Shown here one piece after another: positions 1-8,518 of a stretch of 10,935 nucleotides of DNA (within the stretch, counting starts at the first letter, position 1; every line of letters begins with the position of its first letter). The notes beneath the pieces are model-generated. The model saw only the letters and a list, made by a program, of their open reading frames with translations, did not search any database and was not told the DNA's origin. The DNA is from Bacteroides sp. CAG:1076 (GTDB lineage: Bacteria; Bacteroidota; Bacteroidia; Bacteroidales; Bacteroidaceae): NCBI GenBank assembly GCA_000436795.1, contig HF993232.1, forward strand, positions 15,946 to 26,880. Direction: 5' to 3'. Both the position numbers and the translations under genes were made by a program.

Positions 1-1132
1 AGTTAACGCCTCCATTAAAATTGAAAGTTGTCTTGTCGTCTATCTTCCAGGTAACATCCATACTTCCGTTTATTCTGTTGCTTTTACTCAGACCATTTGT
101 TTCAGTGGTGGCATATTGACTGGAAGTTGCCAGATACTGTTCACTGTACGAACTCGATTCACTGCCATTCCGATCGTTGGAATAGTTCAGGTTTCCCGAA
201 ATCTCGAATTTATCCTTCACCTTTGTTATGTTAGCTCCTACGGTATTCGATATGTTTCCTTCATAAGGAGTAGTTGCATAGCGGTTGGTCGATTGTCCGT
301 TGACCATGAAATTGTCTCCACTTTCGTTAAAACGCATAATCTTCCCATTGATGTCCCTTCTTTTGTGCGTACCATAGCCCGCCTCGGCAGATAGAAGCAA
401 TGCATCGTTCACCTCTTTTTTCGTCTGAAGGTCGAGTACATAATTCTTCTCTGTCGATTTAACTCCTGTAGCTTCTTCCTCCTTAGTCGGTTTGTCGTAT
501 ACTTTCAACTGGCTGATAAATTTAACCGGAAGATTTTCCAATACAACCTGCTGATTGCCTTTGAAAAAATCTTTTCCATTGACAGTTATTTCCTTTATCG
601 TATGACCGTTGTAAGTAATAGTCTGCTCTTGAGCATTGTACGTCAGTCCGGGAATACGTTTGACCAGCTCTTCCAGATAAGCACCTTCCGGAGTTGGGAA
701 AGCCTCGGCATTGTAAATAGTTGTATCTCCTTTCTGCTCCATGGGTTGTAGCGGAGCCGTTACGATAATTTCTTTCAGATGCAGCGGATTGTCTTTCAGC
801 TTAATGGTACCTAATTGTATTGTATCCGGTCTTGACGGTATAGACTGATATACAGATGTGCATCCCGTATACGAAACCTTTATCAGATAATGGGCTGTCG
901 GTTTTCGCGAAAATGAGAAGATAAACTTTCCTTGTTCATCGCTTACCGTGCCTTTCATGAAAGCAGAGTCGGGCAGTTGCATCAGACTGATGTTGGCATA
1001 TGGCAAAGCTTCAGCCTTGCGGGTTGCATCAGATAAGACGATACGGCCTTTTACTATCTGCTTTTGTGCCGATATGCCGGCAGGAAATGCTAACAGTAGT
1101 ATACTTACTATGAATAAGCTGAGTATTTTCAT
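1..1132 (-). CDS. Outer-membrane beta-barrel protein with N-terminal carboxypeptidase-like domain (partial, C-terminus beyond left edge)
   Basis: An uninterrupted frame runs from an ATG at 1132 to the left edge (377 codons, no stop), so the gene is cut by the window. Residues 1-22 (MKILSLFIVSILLLAFPAGISA) are a signal peptide. Residues about 24-115 resemble the carboxypeptidase regulatory-like beta-sandwich (VKGRIV, then YANISLM, GTVSDEQGKFIF, IKVSYTGC). Residues about 120-215 are plug-like and typical of Bacteroidetes barrel proteins: LKEIIVTAP, GDTTIYNAEAF, LEELVKRIPGL, then ITVNGKDFFKGN. From about 230 the sequence alternates in beta-strand fashion (LLLSAEAGYGT, FEISGNLNYS, TTFNFNGGV), the start of the barrel. 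Such proteins are usually 750-950 residues and sit in the outer membrane; their ligands are mostly unknown, and I cannot name one here. The gene lies 64 bp downstream of the LytTR regulator on the same strand, so it may be co-transcribed or controlled by that regulator. It could also be described as TonB-dependent-receptor-like; no clear TonB box is visible. Confidence 0.85.
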   Translation of the reverse strand, partial: MKILSLFIVSILLLAFPAGISAQKQIVKGRIVLSDATRKAEALPYANISLMQLPDSAFMKGTVSDEQGKFIFSFSRKPTAHYLIKVSYTGCTSVYQSIPSRPDTIQLGTIKLKDNPLHLKEIIVTAPLQPMEQKGDTTIYNAEAFPTPEGAYLEELVKRIPGLTYNAQEQTITYNGHTIKEITVNGKDFFKGNQQVVLENLPVKFISQLKVYDKPTKEEEATGVKSTEKNYVLDLQTKKEVNDALLLSAEAGYGTHKRRDINGKIMRFNESGDNFMVNGQSTNRYATTPYEGNISNTVGANITKVKDKFEISGNLNYSNDRNGSESSSYSEQYLATSSQYATTETNGLSKSNRINGSMDVTWKIDDKTTFNFNGGVN

Positions 1133-1140
1133 TACAAGCA

Positions 1141-1148
1141 CAAATGTA
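1141..1148 (-). promoter_or_regulatory. Possible -7 box (TACATTTG) before the barrel-protein gene
   Basis: Read on the minus strand, 1148-1141 is TACATTTG, an exact match to the Bacteroides TAnnTTTG -7 consensus. No convincing -33 TTTG lies 19-21 bp upstream; that position falls inside a small inverted repeat (TGTCT, 5-base loop, AGACA at 1165-1179). The box ends only 9 bases before the ATG at 1132, so transcription from here would give an almost leaderless mRNA. This weakens the call. If real, the barrel gene would have its own promoter in addition to read-through from the efflux operon. Confidence 0.35.
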
Positions 1149-1196
1149 AGAAAATACTTCTCAATGTCTTATTCAGACAACATAGATATAGGAGTT

Positions 1197-1982
1197 TTAA
1201 CTATTAAGCCACATTTTTAATAAAGAAACCTTTTCACGACTGATGTATATAGCTTCGTTATGTGGAGGAAGGACATTTACAACAGCCTTTCCGTTGAAGT
1301 AATTCTGTATACTTTTGATGGAATCGGCCGATAAAATGAACTGCCTGTTAGCCCGGAAGAACAATTTACTGTCCAGTTGTTCTTCAAGTTTGTTAAGCGT
1401 AAAGTCTATGGCATGTGCTTTGCCATCCCTGGTGACAGCAAACGTTACTTTTTCTTCACTGTAGAAATAGGCTATGTCTGCTACCTGAATCGTGTATAAA
1501 TGACGTGCTCCGTAGATAAGAAAACGTGTCCGGTACTGCTTTTCCCTATTCCCGGCAAGCGATTGCAGCAAAAATTCTATGTCGGACAGGTTTCTGGCAT
1601 TCTCTGCATTGATGGAAGAAAGACGTTCGAATTTTAAAACGGCATCAAGTAGTCTTGCTTCGTGTACAGGCTTGAGCAGATAATCGATGCTGTTTACCGT
1701 AAAGGCACGTACGGCATATTCATCGTAGGCTGTGGTAAAAACGATCATACTTTGCGGTTTTGCCTGCTCGATAAAAATAAATGAGTTTCCGTCATTCAAC
1801 TGTATATCGAGAAAAATGATATCCGGATGTACATGCTCACTGAACCAGTTGACTGCTCCCTCTATGGTGCCGGGAAGGATAGTGACCTCCCAGTCCGGAC
1901 GAATATTCTGTATCATTTTGTTGAGCAGACGGGCTGCCGGATATTCATCTTCTATAATAACTGCTTTTACTTTCTTATTCAT
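1197..1982 (-). CDS. LytTR-family response regulator (LytR/AlgR type)
   Basis: This is a 261-residue two-component regulator. An N-terminal receiver domain (about 5-120) shows the acidic pair E11/D12, the phosphoacceptor D59 in IIFLDIQLNDG, the switch threonines T83/T84 and K104-P105 in DYLLKPV. A linker leads to a C-terminal LytTR DNA-binding domain (about 150-258) containing YFYSEEKVTFAV and the signature FFRANRQFILS. LytTR domains bind DNA through a beta-sheet fold, usually at paired GTT-centred sites. I chose the ATG at 1982 because MNKKVKAVIIEDE places the first receiver strand at the usual distance; an in-frame ATG eight codons upstream lies inside the kinase gene. The start overlaps the last 8 bases of the kinase gene (TATGAATAA), a typical translational-coupling arrangement. 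The kinase next door is its obvious partner. Its likely target is the efflux operon, the barrel gene, or both; this is inferred from position only. Confidence 0.93.
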   Translation of the reverse strand: MNKKVKAVIIEDEYPAARLLNKMIQNIRPDWEVTILPGTIEGAVNWFSEHVHPDIIFLDIQLNDGNSFIFIEQAKPQSMIVFTTAYDEYAVRAFTVNSIDYLLKPVHEARLLDAVLKFERLSSINAENARNLSDIEFLLQSLAGNREKQYRTRFLIYGARHLYTIQVADIAYFYSEEKVTFAVTRDGKAHAIDFTLNKLEEQLDSKLFFRANRQFILSADSIKSIQNYFNGKAVVNVLPPHNEAIYISREKVSLLKMWLNS

Positions 1983-3030
1983 ACAAGAATGGAACTTTGA
2001 TGACAAATGAGTCTTTGTTATTTTCTACAATAGGTTCTTTGTTGCACAATAACTTATAGCGTTGTGCCAAGTTGGCCAACCCTTTTCCCGACGAGATTAC
2101 TCCTTGCTTGGGCCTTACAGGGTTTGATACGCTAAGCCAGGTTTCCTTATGAAGTACTTCGGTTGCAAGCTTTACTTTCATTGGTTTGCCCGGACTGATA
2201 ATATTGTGTTTAATGACATTTTCTATCAGTAATTGTAAAGTTAATGGAGGAACGGATACATCCCAATATTTGTCCTCTATTTTATTGTCTATTTCCAGAC
2301 AGTTCCCCAGTCGGACTTTCTGTAAAAGGACATAAGTGTCGAGAAAATCCAGTTCTTCCCGTAACGGAATGGTATGCTTGTCCTGACAGTAAAGAATGTA
2401 TCTGTATGTATCTGCCAGGTTTCGGGTAAATTCTATTGCGTCCATCGGATTGTATGCTATTTCAGAAATGAGAGTATTCAGGCTGTTAAATAAAAAATGT
2501 GGGTTCAACTGGTTCTGAAGAGCCATATAGCGTGCTTGAGTTGTCTTTTCTTCCAGCTCTTCTGCCCGCTTGTATAATTTTACCAGATCGATGTAAAACC
2601 GGTTTAGCATGAACTGTCCTACAATGATAAGCTCAACAAACCAGACTCCGAGCATTACGTACAATCCCTTATCTTTTAAGAGAAAAGGATAAGGTAGTCC
2701 GACGAGCAGCTTGGTAGATATCAGCAGCAGATAGTTGGAGCCGAACAGAATGATGGCGGCAGTAATCAGTCCTACCGACAGCATCCGGCGGTTCTTCAGA
2801 AAATATTGGTAATACATGCTCAACTTTTCGTTGATGTATTTTACGCTTAATCCTACTCCGTTGAACAATATGATTACAGCCAGGAAAGCCTGAAAAGTCA
2901 TCAGCCGGTTCTGATAGCGTGGGGGAATATCGGCATAGTAAACAAGCAGGAAATAAGAAAAGCATCCCATACCTGAAAATAAAAGTATATCCCACAAGTA
3001 TCTCTTTATATATTTCAATTTTTTCTCCAT
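1975..3030 (-). CDS. LytS-type (His_kinase/GHKL) membrane sensor histidine kinase
   Basis: This is a 351-residue inner-membrane kinase. Four hydrophobic segments lie near residues 14-32, 44-62, 85-107 and 122-141, followed by a coiled stretch (KLYKRAEELEEKTTQARYMA) into the catalytic part. The His_kinase motif ALQNQLNPHFLFNSLNTL holds the probable phosphorylated H178. The GHKL ATPase has its N-box at about 268-276 (LIENVIKHN) and a glycine-rich GKGLANLAQRY near 316-325. There is no periplasmic loop big enough for a sensor domain and no PAS or HAMP domain, so the signal is probably read in or at the membrane. The gene begins inside the end of the channel gene (16-bp overlap) and its end overlaps the regulator, so the pair is translated with the pump. 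Its expected role is to phosphorylate the LytTR regulator; the stimulus (a pump substrate or envelope state) is inference. Confidence 0.93.
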   Translation of the reverse strand: MEKKLKYIKRYLWDILLFSGMGCFSYFLLVYYADIPPRYQNRLMTFQAFLAVIILFNGVGLSVKYINEKLSMYYQYFLKNRRMLSVGLITAAIILFGSNYLLLISTKLLVGLPYPFLLKDKGLYVMLGVWFVELIIVGQFMLNRFYIDLVKLYKRAEELEEKTTQARYMALQNQLNPHFLFNSLNTLISEIAYNPMDAIEFTRNLADTYRYILYCQDKHTIPLREELDFLDTYVLLQKVRLGNCLEIDNKIEDKYWDVSVPPLTLQLLIENVIKHNIISPGKPMKVKLATEVLHKETWLSVSNPVRPKQGVISSGKGLANLAQRYKLLCNKEPIVENNKDSFVIKVPFLYE

Positions 3031-4346
3031 GCTACTGTGTTATGATGGTCGTTGATATTGCTTCCGGTTGCCCTGTCCATTGCGCTTTTAGCTATTTGTG
3101 CATTCAGTTTCGACTGGATGTAATTAATCCGGGCCTCCTGATGATACAGTTGGGCATTAATCACTTCAATTATAGAAACATTTCCTTCTTTGTATTTATC
3201 CATTGCCATTTTCTCGCTTTCGGCAGCTTTGGCAAGCGAGTTTTCCGTTAGTCTGACTTTTTCGACTGCTTGCGAATAGGTATAGAAAGCTGTTTCTATT
3301 TCCAGACGTATGTTGTCGGCCACTTTCTGATGCTGCTCTATCGTTTTGTTTATGCTATATTCTCCTGTCCGGCGTGTATTTTTGCGTTTTCCCCACTCAA
3401 AGATAGGAATGCTTAATTGGGCATAAATGATATAATTGGGGTCTGGGCCTGATCTGAAATCATATCCGGGAGATGAATAGTTCCCGTCTATTCCAACCGA
3501 TAACCGGGGCAGATACTGAGCGTTGGCTATTTGGAATGCCGATTTTTGAATGGCAACTTCGTTGGTCGCTATCCTTAGTTCCGGACGAGAAGCCATGGCT
3601 GTTTCTACGGTTCCTGTATATGCTTGTACCGTTGTCAGCGGTATGACAACAGAATCGGTCGGAATGATTTTATCGAAAGAAACGCCGGAAAATGAATTCA
3701 TCGACATGCGTGCGACTTCCGCATCGTTGCACGATTGGGTGAAGCGATATTCTGCATTGTTAAGCCTGACTTCGGCCATAAGTAAATCGTTGCGGTCGGT
3801 GTATTCTTCTGTTACCCGATCCTTTACGACTTCTACCAGTGCGGAAACTGATGTCTTGTATTCTTCGGCAACCGCAATCATTTCCTGACGTGCAACTTTA
3901 TTCCAGTAGTAAACATCAGCATCGTACATGATGTCGTTAATGATTCGTTGTTGCTCATATTGTGCCTGCTCGTTTTCTTTTTTCGCTTTTTCATATCCCG
4001 CTTTCAGCGCTCCTCCGGTATAAACCGGTTGTGCCAGTGTGAGTGATGCGCCATACTGATTATGCTGCCCCTGAAAGTTCAGACTTTCATTGAGTGAAGG
4101 AACCGTAACAGAAAGTTCCGAAGGATTTCCCTTATAACCGAAGTTGGCATTTCCCGACAATGCTGGCAGGAAATCGGCTTTGGCTGATTTCTGCTTTTCC
4201 CTCTGAATAGCTGCATCGTATCCGGCCATTTTGATATCTTGGTTGTATGCTTTCACTTTGCTACGGTATTCTTGTAATAATGTACTGTGCTGTGCGTGTA
4301 CCTGATTAGACAGGCACACCAGACAGATTATTATCCATTTATTCAT
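3015..4346 (-). CDS. TolC-family outer-membrane efflux channel
   Basis: This 443-residue protein is the outer-membrane exit duct of an RND tripartite pump. The signal peptide is MNKWIIICLVCLSNQVHA with likely cleavage before QHS. There is no cysteine at the cleavage point, so it is probably not lipidated, unlike OprM. The mature part has two internally similar halves of long helices and short beta-strands. LTLAQPVYTGGALKAGYEKAK (about residues 101-121) in the first half is mirrored by LSIPIFEWGKRKNTRR (about 317-332) in the second, the usual strand-turn-helix pattern. The second half ends in DKYKEGNVSIIEVINAQLYHQEARINYIQSKL, a classic OEP motif, given here as a span rather than a domain boundary. 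I prefer the ATG at 4346 because it starts the signal peptide directly. A GTG at 4403-4401 overlapping the pump stop (TAGTG) would add 19 residues in front of the signal sequence. The final 16 bases overlap the kinase gene. Confidence 0.93.
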   Translation of the reverse strand: MNKWIIICLVCLSNQVHAQHSTLLQEYRSKVKAYNQDIKMAGYDAAIQREKQKSAKADFLPALSGNANFGYKGNPSELSVTVPSLNESLNFQGQHNQYGASLTLAQPVYTGGALKAGYEKAKKENEQAQYEQQRIINDIMYDADVYYWNKVARQEMIAVAEEYKTSVSALVEVVKDRVTEEYTDRNDLLMAEVRLNNAEYRFTQSCNDAEVARMSMNSFSGVSFDKIIPTDSVVIPLTTVQAYTGTVETAMASRPELRIATNEVAIQKSAFQIANAQYLPRLSVGIDGNYSSPGYDFRSGPDPNYIIYAQLSIPIFEWGKRKNTRRTGEYSINKTIEQHQKVADNIRLEIETAFYTYSQAVEKVRLTENSLAKAAESEKMAMDKYKEGNVSIIEVINAQLYHQEARINYIQSKLNAQIAKSAMDRATGSNINDHHNTVAWRKN

Positions 4347-4402
4347 GTTTCTGATTATTTGTAAAGGTAAGAAAAAGTTTAACTTAAAGTCGGTATCTTC
4401 CA

Positions 4403-7400
4403 CTATATTTTATAGAAGATGGTATATAAAGCCGGAGTAACAAACAATGTAAGGAGTGTAGCAAACGACAATCCGAATACAATGGTTGCAGCCATACCGC
4501 CGAATACAACGTCGAACAGCAAAGGAATGCTACCGAAAACCGTAGTCAGTGCAGCCATCAGTACCGGGCGGACTCTGGATACTGTAGCTTCGATGACTGC
4601 GGTACGGGCTTCAACACCTGCCCGTCGCTGTACATTTACTTCATCCAGCAAGACTATGACATTCTTTATTATCATTCCTAATAGTCCAAGCCATCCGGCT
4701 ATACAGAAGAAGCCGAACTGGAACCCTGTGAGCAGCAGGCCAAATACCATACCTATAAGTGACAGCGGAAGAATCAGAAAGATAATGAGCGGCTGGCGGA
4801 AGTTTCCGAAAAGCATCACCAGGATAATTGTCAGCAGAATGACAGCCAGCGGAAAATATTTCGTCAACGCCTCCATTGCCTCTTTCTGGTCTTTGTATTG
4901 AGAGTCCCAGAAAAATGTATAGCCTTCGGGTAATTCTATACTTTCTATTTCTTTCCTGATTTCGGAATGAACTTCCTTCATGGTATATCCGCGCTTGACG
5001 TCGCATTGTGCAGCCATGGAAAGCTGGCGGTTGTAAGTACGGACCAGCGGATATTCCCATCCGGTTTTTATACCGTCGGTGACCTGTCCCAAAGGAGCTG
5101 AGCGCTGTCCGTTCCATATCTGGAGATCTTCCAGTTCCGCCATGCTTTCCGGTGGATTTGCTGCCGTACATAGCAATACAGGAACTTTCTTGTCTTCGTC
5201 CCGGTAAATGCCTACAGGAGTTCCGTCGTTTGCTGCTTTAACGGCATTCATCATATCGTTTCGGCCGATGTTCAACTTTCCGGCTTTTACCGGGTCGTAG
5301 CCGGCTTTTATCATCATTGCCATGTTTCCCCATTCATTGCGTGCGTTCAGTACCTTGGGATTCCGGTGCATAATGTCGATGGCAATATTAGTCAGTGAGT
5401 CGAGAACAGCAGGATTGTCGCCACAGAAGCGGGCTTCAATCAGTGCCTGCGGGATGCTGTTGATTTCGAAACTGTTGACCCGAATCAGCGCATTCTGAAA
5501 TTTATCGGGCAATGCCTTGTATAACATTTCCTGCAACTCCCGTGATTTTTCCGGGCTTTCCGCTTCTATCAGGCATTGGGCATAATTAGGCTGAGGCCCG
5601 TATGCTGCATTGGCCAGATAATATCTTGGTGGCGTCTGTCCGATATAAGTTGAAACCTGTCGTACTCCTTTGAGCGTTTGCAGAAATGTTGTCAGTTGGG
5701 CTGCTTGCTTTTCACTTTCTTCTATGCGTGTACCTTCGGGCAGCCACATGTCAATGGTGAAGTACTGCTTGTTGAGCAGCGGCATGAATTGCTGTGGAAT
5801 GTACTTGAATCCCCAGCCGGCTAAGGCGAGCAGTACGACCATACAACTTACGATCAGGTACCGTTTGCGTATGGTAAATGCCAGTGCCTTTCTGAAAAAG
5901 TCGTATATCCGTCCACTGAACAATTCGTTCTTCAGCTCTTCCGGACGAGGACGGCGTACGAACTCTTGTACGAAAAAAACATTCTGTGTGACAGCCAGTA
6001 CCCAGCTGAGCAATAACGATACGGCAATCACAATAAACAGAGAAGACAGGATCTCGCCTGTGATATGCGGGGAAAGATATACCGGCAGGAAGGTAAGTAC
6101 GGCTATCAGTGTCGCACCGAGAAGAGGCATGGCTGTACCCGATACAGCATTCAGTATCGCGATTCGTTTTCTCATGCCGCGCTGCATGTTTACCAGTGCA
6201 GCATCGTATACTACAATAGCATTGTCTACCAGCATTCCCATGGCTATGATTATGGCAGCAAGCGACATACGCTGCAATGCGATTCCCGTGGCCTGCATAT
6301 AAACCAGTGTACCGAAAATAGAGAAAATAAGTCCGCTTCCTATCAGGAAACCGTTCTTCAGTCCGATAAAGAACAAAAGTACCCCGACAACAGTCAGGAC
6401 CGAAACAATGAGATTCATGATAAAACCGTCGTTGGCAACAGCCGATTCGTGTCCCTGATCGTAGATAATGTTCAGGTTATAGCCTTCCGGCATAGTTGCT
6501 TTCAGCCTTTTGATTTTGCTGGATACCAGCTCTGCCATTTCGACAACGTTTCCGTCGGATACGGTAGAGATGGCGATACCTACAGCCGACACATTGTCGA
6601 TTCTCATCAGGCTGCGCGACGGATGCGCATAGTCTTCGCTTACTTCCGCTATTTCTCCTAAACGGAAATATTCTCCTTTGTGCGAAATAACCGTCAGATT
6701 CTTTATTTCGTTCAGGCTGGCAAAACAACCTTCGGATTCAATGCGAAGACGATTGGTTGAAGTTTCTATTGCTCCGGCATCTACTATCCGGTTTTGTTTG
6801 TCGAAAGCAGAAGTGATGTCGCTCATCATGACACCACTTTGAGAAAGTAAGGTCGGATTGACTTTCACCTCGATTGTGCGGTTGGGAATACCAAACAGTT
6901 CGACTTTGGCTACATCTTTCACATTAAGCAATTCATTTTTTATTTCTCTGGCATAATCTTCCAGCTCACGGTATGTATGCGTTTCGCTACTCAATCCGTA
7001 GAAAACGCCCAGTACATCTCCAAAGTCGTCGTTTACTACCGAAGGACCTGCGCCTGCCGGCAGTTTGTCTTGTACGTCATTTACTTTCCGGCGGAGTTTA
7101 TCCCAAAGCTGCTGCATGTCTTTGGCACGAATTTCTTTTTTTACATAGACCGTAATTTTAGAAAGTCCCGCCCGGTTTTCTGTCTTCAGGTAGTAAAGTT
7201 CTCCCAGTGACTGTATGGCCTCCTCCAGTACATCAGTTACTTGCTGCTGGACTTCCATCGGCGAAGCCCCCGGATAGGCAGTCGTAACCAATGCCTGCTT
7301 GATGGTGAACGGGGCATCTTCCAGCTTTCCCATACTCTGATAGGCAAATACTCCTCCTGCAAGTATGAGAATCAGTATGAGCCAACTTAACGCTTTGTTC

Positions 7401-7429
7401 GTCAGAAAAAATTTCACAATACTTTTCAT
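4403..7429 (-). CDS. RND efflux transporter, inner-membrane pump (HAE1/AcrB-like)
   Basis: This 1008-residue proton-driven pump has the usual family length and layout. TM1 is at about 12-31, followed by a first large periplasmic domain opening with TTAYPGASPMEV. TM2-TM6 lie at about 335-485, TM7 at 524-541, then a second periplasmic domain and TM8-TM12 at about 858-1005. The proton-relay region is recognisable: GMLVDNAIVVYD in TM4 has D402 followed by N403, GMIIKNVIVLLD in TM10 carries K922, and SRVRPVLMAAL in TM11 carries R954. AcrB has Asp-Asp in TM4, so the second acid is replaced by Asn, as in many HAE1-type homologues with the VDNAIVV motif. It should work with the adaptor encoded 15 bp upstream and the TolC-like channel encoded downstream to export hydrophobic or amphiphilic compounds across both membranes. 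The substrate cannot be told from the sequence. A heavy-metal (CusA-type) role is less likely from the motifs. Confidence 0.95.
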   Translation of the reverse strand: MKSIVKFFLTNKALSWLILILILAGGVFAYQSMGKLEDAPFTIKQALVTTAYPGASPMEVQQQVTDVLEEAIQSLGELYYLKTENRAGLSKITVYVKKEIRAKDMQQLWDKLRRKVNDVQDKLPAGAGPSVVNDDFGDVLGVFYGLSSETHTYRELEDYAREIKNELLNVKDVAKVELFGIPNRTIEVKVNPTLLSQSGVMMSDITSAFDKQNRIVDAGAIETSTNRLRIESEGCFASLNEIKNLTVISHKGEYFRLGEIAEVSEDYAHPSRSLMRIDNVSAVGIAISTVSDGNVVEMAELVSSKIKRLKATMPEGYNLNIIYDQGHESAVANDGFIMNLIVSVLTVVGVLLFFIGLKNGFLIGSGLIFSIFGTLVYMQATGIALQRMSLAAIIIAMGMLVDNAIVVYDAALVNMQRGMRKRIAILNAVSGTAMPLLGATLIAVLTFLPVYLSPHITGEILSSLFIVIAVSLLLSWVLAVTQNVFFVQEFVRRPRPEELKNELFSGRIYDFFRKALAFTIRKRYLIVSCMVVLLALAGWGFKYIPQQFMPLLNKQYFTIDMWLPEGTRIEESEKQAAQLTTFLQTLKGVRQVSTYIGQTPPRYYLANAAYGPQPNYAQCLIEAESPEKSRELQEMLYKALPDKFQNALIRVNSFEINSIPQALIEARFCGDNPAVLDSLTNIAIDIMHRNPKVLNARNEWGNMAMMIKAGYDPVKAGKLNIGRNDMMNAVKAANDGTPVGIYRDEDKKVPVLLCTAANPPESMAELEDLQIWNGQRSAPLGQVTDGIKTGWEYPLVRTYNRQLSMAAQCDVKRGYTMKEVHSEIRKEIESIELPEGYTFFWDSQYKDQKEAMEALTKYFPLAVILLTIILVMLFGNFRQPLIIFLILPLSLIGMVFGLLLTGFQFGFFCIAGWLGLLGMIIKNVIVLLDEVNVQRRAGVEARTAVIEATVSRVRPVLMAALTTVFGSIPLLFDVVFGGMAATIVFGLSFATLLTLFVTPALYTIFYKI

Positions 7430-7444
7430 CAGTTTCTATATATT

Positions 7445-8488
7445 TTAGTCCAGAATAGTTATCTCCTTGTTCTCCGACAGGCTGGAAAGCCGTGTTACGG
7501 CAATTCTGTCACCGACAGAAAGTCCTGACAATATTTCTATTTTGTTATTTTCTTGTAAAGCTCCTGTGGTAACCGGTGTTCTTGTTACCCGGTTTTGTCC
7601 GTTTATCAGCCAGACGTATGAGCCGGTTTCTTCATTATGGCAGACAGCAGATTGGGGAATGGTCACGCTCGAGGGTAAACATGAAGATGAAATTAAGCTA
7701 GGGATTGACAATGAGCCTGCCATTCCACCCAATAAGCTGTTGTCTGTATTGTTAAGTATCGCTGTAAATAAATAGGAGATATTATTGTCGGTTGTGCCTT
7801 GTGTTATAAAAATCTTTTCGGGCGTAAATGTTTTGTCCTTCAGCGATTTGAAGGAAACGGTACAAGATGGGGATTTTTGCTGCCGCATGTTCATTGCCAT
7901 GCCTTCGGTAATGTAGGCTTCTGCCTTTATCCGGGAGAGATCGATGAAGCTGACTACAGGTGAAGAGGCTTTTACTTCCTGAAAACGTTCGATGTTGACT
8001 TGTTGCACGTAACCGTCGAAAGGAGCATACAGGCGCGTATCGTTCAGTTGGTTACAAGCGTTTTCATATTCAGCCTTGGCTTTTTCGTAGTCCGCTCTGG
8101 CTTTCTCGTAGCTTGTACCGGAGATGTTTCCTTTCTCATACAGGCTTGAAATTCGCAGAAACTCAGCCTTCATCTGTCTGTAGATGGCTTTGGCCTGCTG
8201 TTTGCGTATCAAGAAGTCCCGGTCGTCTATGGCTGCAATCAGTTCCCCCTTGTGGAAAAACTGTCCATTTTGTACATCGAATGTATATACCGGACCACTT
8301 ACTCTGAAAGACAGTTCGGTGGTCCGGTACGGTTGCGAAATGAATGAGTAGCTGCGTTCGGATGAGATTTCAGTCTGTTCAGCCCGGGTAACCTTTACAC
8401 TGACGGGTTGCTCTTTTTCCGTATTGGAAGAGTTGTCGCACGATACGAGGTAACATATACATGCAAAAAGTAAAAATGCTTTTTTCAT
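7445..8488 (-). CDS. RND periplasmic adaptor (membrane fusion) lipoprotein
   Basis: This 347-residue adaptor links the pump to the outer-membrane channel. The start at 8488 gives a short lipoprotein signal MKKAFLLFACICYLVSC with lipobox LVSC and lipidated C17; the in-frame ATG 11 codons upstream would spoil this signal. Asp at +2 would favour inner-membrane retention under the E. coli Lol rule, which may not hold in Bacteroidetes. The domain order is a beta-barrel/lipoyl half (LSFRVSGPVYTFDVQNGQFFHKGELIAAID is residues 59-88), an alpha-helical hairpin at about 92-150 rich in K/E/A, and a second lipoyl half with LYAPFDGYVQQVNIERFQEV (153-172). A beta-barrel and a membrane-proximal domain follow (IPQSAV at 277-282, VTTGALQENNKIEILSGLSVGD). 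It is the first gene of the operon, directly behind a good promoter, and is followed by the pump after 15 bp. Confidence 0.94.
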   Translation of the reverse strand: MKKAFLLFACICYLVSCDNSSNTEKEQPVSVKVTRAEQTEISSERSYSFISQPYRTTELSFRVSGPVYTFDVQNGQFFHKGELIAAIDDRDFLIRKQQAKAIYRQMKAEFLRISSLYEKGNISGTSYEKARADYEKAKAEYENACNQLNDTRLYAPFDGYVQQVNIERFQEVKASSPVVSFIDLSRIKAEAYITEGMAMNMRQQKSPSCTVSFKSLKDKTFTPEKIFITQGTTDNNISYLFTAILNNTDNSLLGGMAGSLSIPSLISSSCLPSSVTIPQSAVCHNEETGSYVWLINGQNRVTRTPVTTGALQENNKIEILSGLSVGDRIAVTRLSSLSENKEITILD

Positions 8489-8518
8489 CTTTTGGTTTTC
8501 TGAATAATTAAGTTGCTG

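Noticed and set aside
4362..4386. Possible internal promoter (TACCTTTA) and an 8/9 LytTR-like site (TAAGTTAAA) before the channel gene
   Set aside because: The -7 box has a mismatch and there is no -33 at 19-21 bp; an 8/9 match to a loose AT-rich consensus is expected by chance.
4641..5171. Minus-strand frame of 176 codons inside the pump gene in another frame
   Set aside because: Same-strand out-of-frame shadow; the pump frame carries the conserved motifs throughout this span.
5670..6661. Two long overlapping plus-strand frames (210 and 198 codons) antisense to the pump gene
   Set aside because: Shadow frames of a strongly supported RND gene; Ser/Thr- and Arg-rich composition with no domain signature.
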